Shown: one piece after another, positions 60,449 to 64,000 of the stretch | How positions within the stretch are numbered: the stretch's first letter is position 1 | How the letters are laid out: every line of letters begins with the position of its first letter | Assembly (NCBI RefSeq): GCF_030814835.1 | Contig: NZ_JAUSVS010000001.1 | Span: forward strand, 873,001-937,000 | Direction of reading: 5' to 3' | Source of the DNA: Caulobacter ginsengisoli | GTDB lineage: Bacteria > Pseudomonadota > Alphaproteobacteria > Caulobacterales > Caulobacteraceae | DNA length: 64,000 nt | Program-made: the position numbers and the translations under genes | Notes under the pieces: model-generated | Database searches by the model: none | Seen by the model: the letters and a program-made list of their open reading frames with translations, nothing else | Told to the model about the DNA's origin: nothing

Positions 60449-61099
60449 ATGACCTTGAAACTCTACGGTGTCTTGAAGTCGCGGGCCTCGCGCGTGGTCT
60501 GGATGCTGAACGAGCTGGGCCAGTCTTTCGAGCACGTCCCGGTCATCCAGGCCTATCGCCTGGCCGACCCCGCCGCGCCGGACGCGCGCTTCAACACCGC
60601 CTCCCGCGCCTTCCGCGCCATCAACCCCAACGGCCTGATCCCTTCGCTGGAGGACGATGGCCTGGTGCTGCACGAGTCGCTGGCCATCACCCTGTATCTC
60701 GCCCGCAAGTTCGGCGGCCCGATCACAGCCCAGAGCCTCGCCGAGGACGGCCAGATCCTGCAGTGGACCCTGTGGGCGGCGGCGACCTGCGAGCTGCACT
60801 GCACGCCCATCGTCATGCATTTGCAGAAATCGTCCGACCTTGAGCCGGTACGTCCCTCGATCGAGGCCCTGCGCGGACCGTTCGACGTGCTGGAGGCGGC
60901 GCTGGCCGAGAGCGGCGGCTGGCTGGTCGGCGGGCGGTTCACGGTGGCCGACCTCAATCTGGCCGAGGTGTTGCGCTACGCCCAGCCGGCGCGGGAACTG
61001 TTCGACGACCATCCGCGCGTCGACGCCTGGATCGAGGCCTGCCAGGCCCGGCCGGCCTTCCAGGCCATGTGGGCGGCGCGGGAAACCGAGACCGTTTGA
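60449..61099 (+). CDS. Glutathione S-transferase
   Basis: 216 residues. The N-terminal thioredoxin-like domain has LKLYGVLKSRASRVVWMLNELG (Ser in the catalytic-like position) and NPNGLIPSLEDDGLVLHESLAITLYLARKFG with the glutathione-binding V-x-x-S-P-x-I/L region. The C-terminal all-helical domain has GGWLVGGRFTVADLNLAEVLRYA. Soluble, dimeric detoxification or reduction enzyme; the electrophile is unknown. An AGGGGAGG site precedes the ATG. Confidence 0.9.
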   Translation: MTLKLYGVLKSRASRVVWMLNELGQSFEHVPVIQAYRLADPAAPDARFNTASRAFRAINPNGLIPSLEDDGLVLHESLAITLYLARKFGGPITAQSLAEDGQILQWTLWAAATCELHCTPIVMHLQKSSDLEPVRPSIEALRGPFDVLEAALAESGGWLVGGRFTVADLNLAEVLRYAQPARELFDDHPRVDAWIEACQARPAFQAMWAARETETV

Positions 61100-61185
61100 C
61101 GTTGCGGGCTTTACTGCCGCTACGGCGCCCGTGTTGATACCGCCCCAACTCGACCGCCAAGACTTCTGACTGAAAGGCTTTTGCC

Positions 61186-62424
61186 ATGACCGACGCCCTG
61201 ATCATCGACGCCGTCCGCACCCCCCGCGGGATCGGCAAGCGGGGCAAAGGCGCCCTGGCCGAGATCCACCCCCAGCAGCTGGGCGCCACGGTGCTCAAGG
61301 CCCTGGCCGAGCGCAACAACCTCAACACCGCCGATGTCGACGACATCATCTGGGGCACCTCCAGCCAGCGCGGCCAGCAGGCCGGGGACCTGGGCCGGAT
61401 GTCGGCTCTGGACGCCGGCTATAACGTCAAGGCCAGCGGCGTGACCCTGGACCGCTTCTGCGGCTCGGGCATCACCACGGTGAACCTGGCGGCCGCCTCG
61501 ATCATGTCGGGCATGGAAGATCTGGTCATCGCCGGCGGCACCGAGATGATGTCGATGCCCAACCGTCGGACGCCCGAAGACGGCGCGCCGATCATGGACA
61601 ACGGCAACCTGCGCCTGCGCGCCAACCATCCCCAGACCCACCAGGGCATCTGCGCCGACGCCATCGCCACCCTGGAAGGCATCAGCCGCGAGGACCTGGA
61701 CGCCCTGGCCCTGGAAAGCCAGAAACGCGCCGCCGTCGCCATCGCCGAAGGCCGCTTCGACAAGAGCGTGGTGCCGGTCTATTTCGAGGACGGCACCCTG
61801 GCCCTCGACCACGAGGAGTTCCCCCGCCCGCAGACCACCGCCGAGGGCCTGGCCGCGCTGAAACCCAGCTTCGAGGCCCTGGCCGACGTGCCGCTGGACA
61901 ATACGGGCGTGACCTTCCGCAGCCTGGTCCAGCAGAAGTATCCCGACCTGGACATCAAGTTCGTCCACCATGCCGGCAACAGCTCGGGCGTCGTCGACGG
62001 CTCGGCCGCCATCCTGTTGGCCTCGCCGAAATACGCCAAGGAGCATGGTCTGAAGGCCCGCGCCCGCATCGTGGCCATGGCCAACATGGGCGACAGCCCC
62101 ACCCTGATGCTCAACGCCCCGGTCCCCGCCGCCAGGAAGGTGCTGGAAAAGGCCGGCCTGACGGTCGACGACATCGACCTGTGGGAAATCAACGAGGCCT
62201 TCGCTGTCGTCGCCGAGAAGTTCATCCGCGACCTGAAGCTGGACCGCAACAAGGTCAATGTGAACGGCGGCGCCATGGCCCTGGGCCACCCGATCGGCGC
62301 GACCGGCGCCATGCTGGTCGGCACCGCCCTGGACGAGCTGGAGCGCCGCGGCCTCAAGCGCGCCCTGATCACCATGTGCGCCGGCGGCGGCATGGCCCCG
62401 GCGATCATCATCGAGCGGGTCTGA
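61186..62424 (+). CDS. Acetyl-CoA C-acyltransferase (thiolase)
   Basis: 412 residues. DALIIDAVRTPRGIGKRGKGALAEIHPQQLGA is the standard thiolase start. The three catalytic positions are in GVTLDRFCGSGITTV (acyl Cys), WEINEAFAVVAEKFI (His region N-E-A-F-A), GGAMALGHPIGATGAML (His) and CAGGGMAPAIII (second Cys). It degrades 3-ketoacyl-CoA in fatty-acid beta-oxidation; a synthesis role is less likely. It is not part of an operon with a beta-oxidation multienzyme in this window. Confidence 0.93.
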   Translation: MTDALIIDAVRTPRGIGKRGKGALAEIHPQQLGATVLKALAERNNLNTADVDDIIWGTSSQRGQQAGDLGRMSALDAGYNVKASGVTLDRFCGSGITTVNLAAASIMSGMEDLVIAGGTEMMSMPNRRTPEDGAPIMDNGNLRLRANHPQTHQGICADAIATLEGISREDLDALALESQKRAAVAIAEGRFDKSVVPVYFEDGTLALDHEEFPRPQTTAEGLAALKPSFEALADVPLDNTGVTFRSLVQQKYPDLDIKFVHHAGNSSGVVDGSAAILLASPKYAKEHGLKARARIVAMANMGDSPTLMLNAPVPAARKVLEKAGLTVDDIDLWEINEAFAVVAEKFIRDLKLDRNKVNVNGGAMALGHPIGATGAMLVGTALDELERRGLKRALITMCAGGGMAPAIIIERV

Positions 62425-62449
62425 GGACTCAAAAGGGGGGGATACGGTT

Positions 62450-62911
62450 ATGCGAAAACTCTGGACGACACTCTGCGCTCTGATCATGGCCTTGACCGCG
62501 GGGACGGCCTTCGCCGCCCCGGCGGTCTCGGAGCCGCCGAAACCCACGCCGGATCAGCCCCTGGTCTGCATCTATCGGGTCGTCGGCATGGGCCTGCCGT
62601 TCTACCCCCTGACGCTCGACGTGGATAACACCGTCGTCGCGCGGCTCATGCCCAGGCAGTACACCTGCTTCCTGGCGTCGGCGGGCGACCATGAACTGGG
62701 GCAGCGTTGGCCGGATTTCGTCGATATGAACCCTCGCCAGGCGGCGTCCACGCATTGGGAGGGGGGCCAGACCTACTACTACTGCTTCCAGGCCGGCGGC
62801 GGGGCGGTGTGCGGCAAGCCCGGCGCCAAGGTCGCCAGGCTGGTGGCCTCCGACAAGGGCGCAGCCGCCATTCAGAAGTACAAATACGTTCCGGCGGGCG
62901 GCAATCCCTAG
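62450..62911 (+). CDS. Secreted protein of unknown function
   Basis: 153 residues. Residues 1-22 (MRKLWTTLCALIMALTAGTA) are a Sec signal peptide ending in FAA. The mature part has three Cys (LVCIYRVVG, QYTCFLAS, YYYCFQAG) plus VCGKPG, and resembles proteins of the DUF2846 type, but I cannot confirm this. No catalytic motif is seen. Its stop codon (62909-62911) interleaves with the stop of the convergent VOC gene (62908-62910). Confidence 0.6.
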   Translation: MRKLWTTLCALIMALTAGTAFAAPAVSEPPKPTPDQPLVCIYRVVGMGLPFYPLTLDVDNTVVARLMPRQYTCFLASAGDHELGQRWPDFVDMNPRQAASTHWEGGQTYYYCFQAGGGAVCGKPGAKVARLVASDKGAAAIQKYKYVPAGGNP

Positions 62912-63243
62912 CCGCTGATACTGCACTCCGCCCCCTCGCTGTCGAGAATGCGGGCCAGGGTCGAGCCGTGCTGTTGCATCGGCTCGGCCGTGAAGGTGAG
63001 ACCCAGCTCCTCGCGGCGCGCATAGACGTCGGCGAGGTTCGAGACTCCAAAACCCAGTTGGCAGCCGCCGGCTGGGTTTTTCTCCGAGGCCGCGTGAAGG
63101 GCCAGGGTGGTGTCGCCCGTGGCGAACTCGGTCCAGAACGGCGACTGGAACTTCAGCGGCAGGCCCAGGGTGTCGCGGTGAAAGGCGACGGCCCGGTCCA
63201 TGTCGGCGACGTATTTGATCACATAGGTCAGGCGGGCCTGCAT
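62908..63243 (-). CDS. VOC-family (glyoxalase-like) protein
   Basis: 111 residues from the ATG at 63243. TYVIKYVADMDRAVAFHRDTLGLPLKFQSPFWTEFATGDTTLALHAAS is a classic VOC half with the R/K-x-FY... pattern, followed by GFGVSNLADVYARREELGLTF and ARILDSEGAECSI. Only 111 residues, close to a single VOC module, so it probably dimerises. Possible role in antibiotic or toxin binding. It lies 11 bp after the hydrolase gene on the same strand. Confidence 0.82.
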   Translation of the reverse strand: MQARLTYVIKYVADMDRAVAFHRDTLGLPLKFQSPFWTEFATGDTTLALHAASEKNPAGGCQLGFGVSNLADVYARREELGLTFTAEPMQQHGSTLARILDSEGAECSISG

Positions 63244-63254
63244 GGGTCCCTCCG

Positions 63255-64000
63255 CTAACTTCCCGATGGCGGCATGAGATAGTCGAGCTCGGCCTGTTCG
63301 AACTGCAGGTTCGAGCGGGCGGCGACGTCGGCGTTGATCTTGCGGGCGATCAGGGCGGTGGCCGGGGCAAGGATCGAGAAGTGGCTGGCCCGGGGAACGA
63401 CGTAGAAATGGGCCAGCGGATTGGTGTTGGCGCGCTTCATCTCCAGCAGATCGAAGGTGTTGCCCTGGCGGTCCCCCTCGAAGACGAAGGTGGGGCTGCG
63501 GATCGAGCCCAGCCAGCGGACCGGCGAGCGCAGCGCCACCTCCTGCGGATCGCGGAGGTCGACGCCGAGGAACTCGCCGTACTGCCGATCGAACTGGCCG
63601 ATGGGTCCAAAGGCGAACACCGCCCGGAACCGGTCGCTGCATTCGGCGGTCAGCAAGGCGAACGTGCCGCCGGTCGAGTGGCCGCCCAGATAGATGCGGG
63701 CCGGATCGACATAGTCCTGCCGCGCCAGCCAGGCGGCGGCGGCCAGGATGTCGTCGACCTCGCCATAGCCGCCCTCGCGATGGCCGGGGTTCCGGTTGCC
63801 GCCCCGCAGCGAGGGAAACATCATCACGATGCCGGCCTCGCGGAAGGCCCGGGCGGTCTGGTCGTTGCGGGCCGGACGCGGCCCCCAGACATCGCCGATG
63901 CTGTTGGCGTCGCCGCCGGTGATCCAGATGATGGCGGGGTGACGACGGCCATCGCCGGGCGAGGGCGTGACGTAGGCGGCCAAATCTCCCACGGCCGAAG
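63255..64000 (-). CDS. Serine hydrolase (S9/dienelactone-hydrolase-like), N-terminus beyond the window
   Basis: At least 248 residues; the frame has no stop before the window end, so the start may lie outside it (a GTG at 63992 is possible). ITGGDANSIGDVWG and FPSLRGGNRNPGHREGGYGEVDDILAA are followed by RIYLGGHSTGGTFALLTAEC, the nucleophile elbow (G-H-S-T-G). TFVFEGDRQGNTFDLLE and VVPRASHFSILAPATALI supply the probable Asp and His. It resembles prolyl-oligopeptidase-like esterases. Substrate unknown. Confidence 0.78.
   Translation of the reverse strand, partial: SAVGDLAAYVTPSPGDGRRHPAIIWITGGDANSIGDVWGPRPARNDQTARAFREAGIVMMFPSLRGGNRNPGHREGGYGEVDDILAAAAWLARQDYVDPARIYLGGHSTGGTFALLTAECSDRFRAVFAFGPIGQFDRQYGEFLGVDLRDPQEVALRSPVRWLGSIRSPTFVFEGDRQGNTFDLLEMKRANTNPLAHFYVVPRASHFSILAPATALIARKINADVAARSNLQFEQAELDYLMPPSGS

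Overview
The window is high-GC DNA with tightly packed genes that often overlap by 4 bp (ATGA/GTGA). It looks like an alphaproteobacterial chromosome, most likely Caulobacterales (Caulobacter/Phenylobacterium type). The main pointers are a PopA-like REC-REC-degenerate-GGDEF protein, the mfd-sdhE pair and the general gene repertoire. The genus is an inference; there is no rRNA in the window.

Region 1 (1-25.9 kb) is a cell-surface or exopolysaccharide locus, nearly all on the + strand. It encodes a UDP-GlcNAc 2-epimerase (cut by the window start), seven GT4-like glycosyltransferases, one GT2 enzyme, an O-antigen-polymerase-like membrane protein, two sulfotransferases, a CapK-like adenylate-forming enzyme, an acyltransferase-3 membrane protein, a WcaF-like acetyltransferase, several methyltransferases and a toroid-methyltransferase fusion. 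It ends with a sugar-nucleotide cassette (GDP-mannose 3,5-epimerase-like, UDP-glucuronate decarboxylase, ManC). The product is probably a decorated polysaccharide (sulfate, methyl and acyl groups). No flippase or export gene lies inside the window.

Region 2 (26.0-30.0 kb) is the most unusual part. Four adjacent genes encode a ferritin-like protein related to the VioB/RebD domain, a 218-aa protein with a very regular CX5C cysteine pattern, a DUF692 (MbnB/TglH/BufB, MNIO) enzyme and a DUF2063 (BufC/MbnC-type) partner. The last gene runs into a tRNA-Ser(TGA). This looks like a RiPP-type or metal-related system with a non-canonical substrate and an extra di-iron-type enzyme.

Region 3 (30.0-42.9 kb) holds an esterase, an aldo/keto reductase, a secreted low-complexity protein, an S8 protease divergent from an ECF sigma/anti-sigma pair with palindromic repeats between them, TusA, YihY, a VOC protein, a complete IS481-type insertion sequence with terminal inverted repeats and a 4-bp target duplication, an AMACR-type racemase, the PopA-like protein, a FrnE-like DsbA protein and a CcdC-like membrane protein.

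Region 4 (42.9-64 kb) is mostly ordinary chromosome: a secreted protein with two TonB-C-like domains, mfd, sdhE, DinB, recG, an aminoglycoside-phosphotransferase-like kinase with its DUF6285 partner, an MFS transporter, a DUF3089 hydrolase-like protein lacking the usual serine, two thiolase-superfamily genes, an ArsR-AlkD-SRPBCC operon with a visible operator, GST, a second thiolase, a VOC protein and a serine hydrolase cut by the window end.
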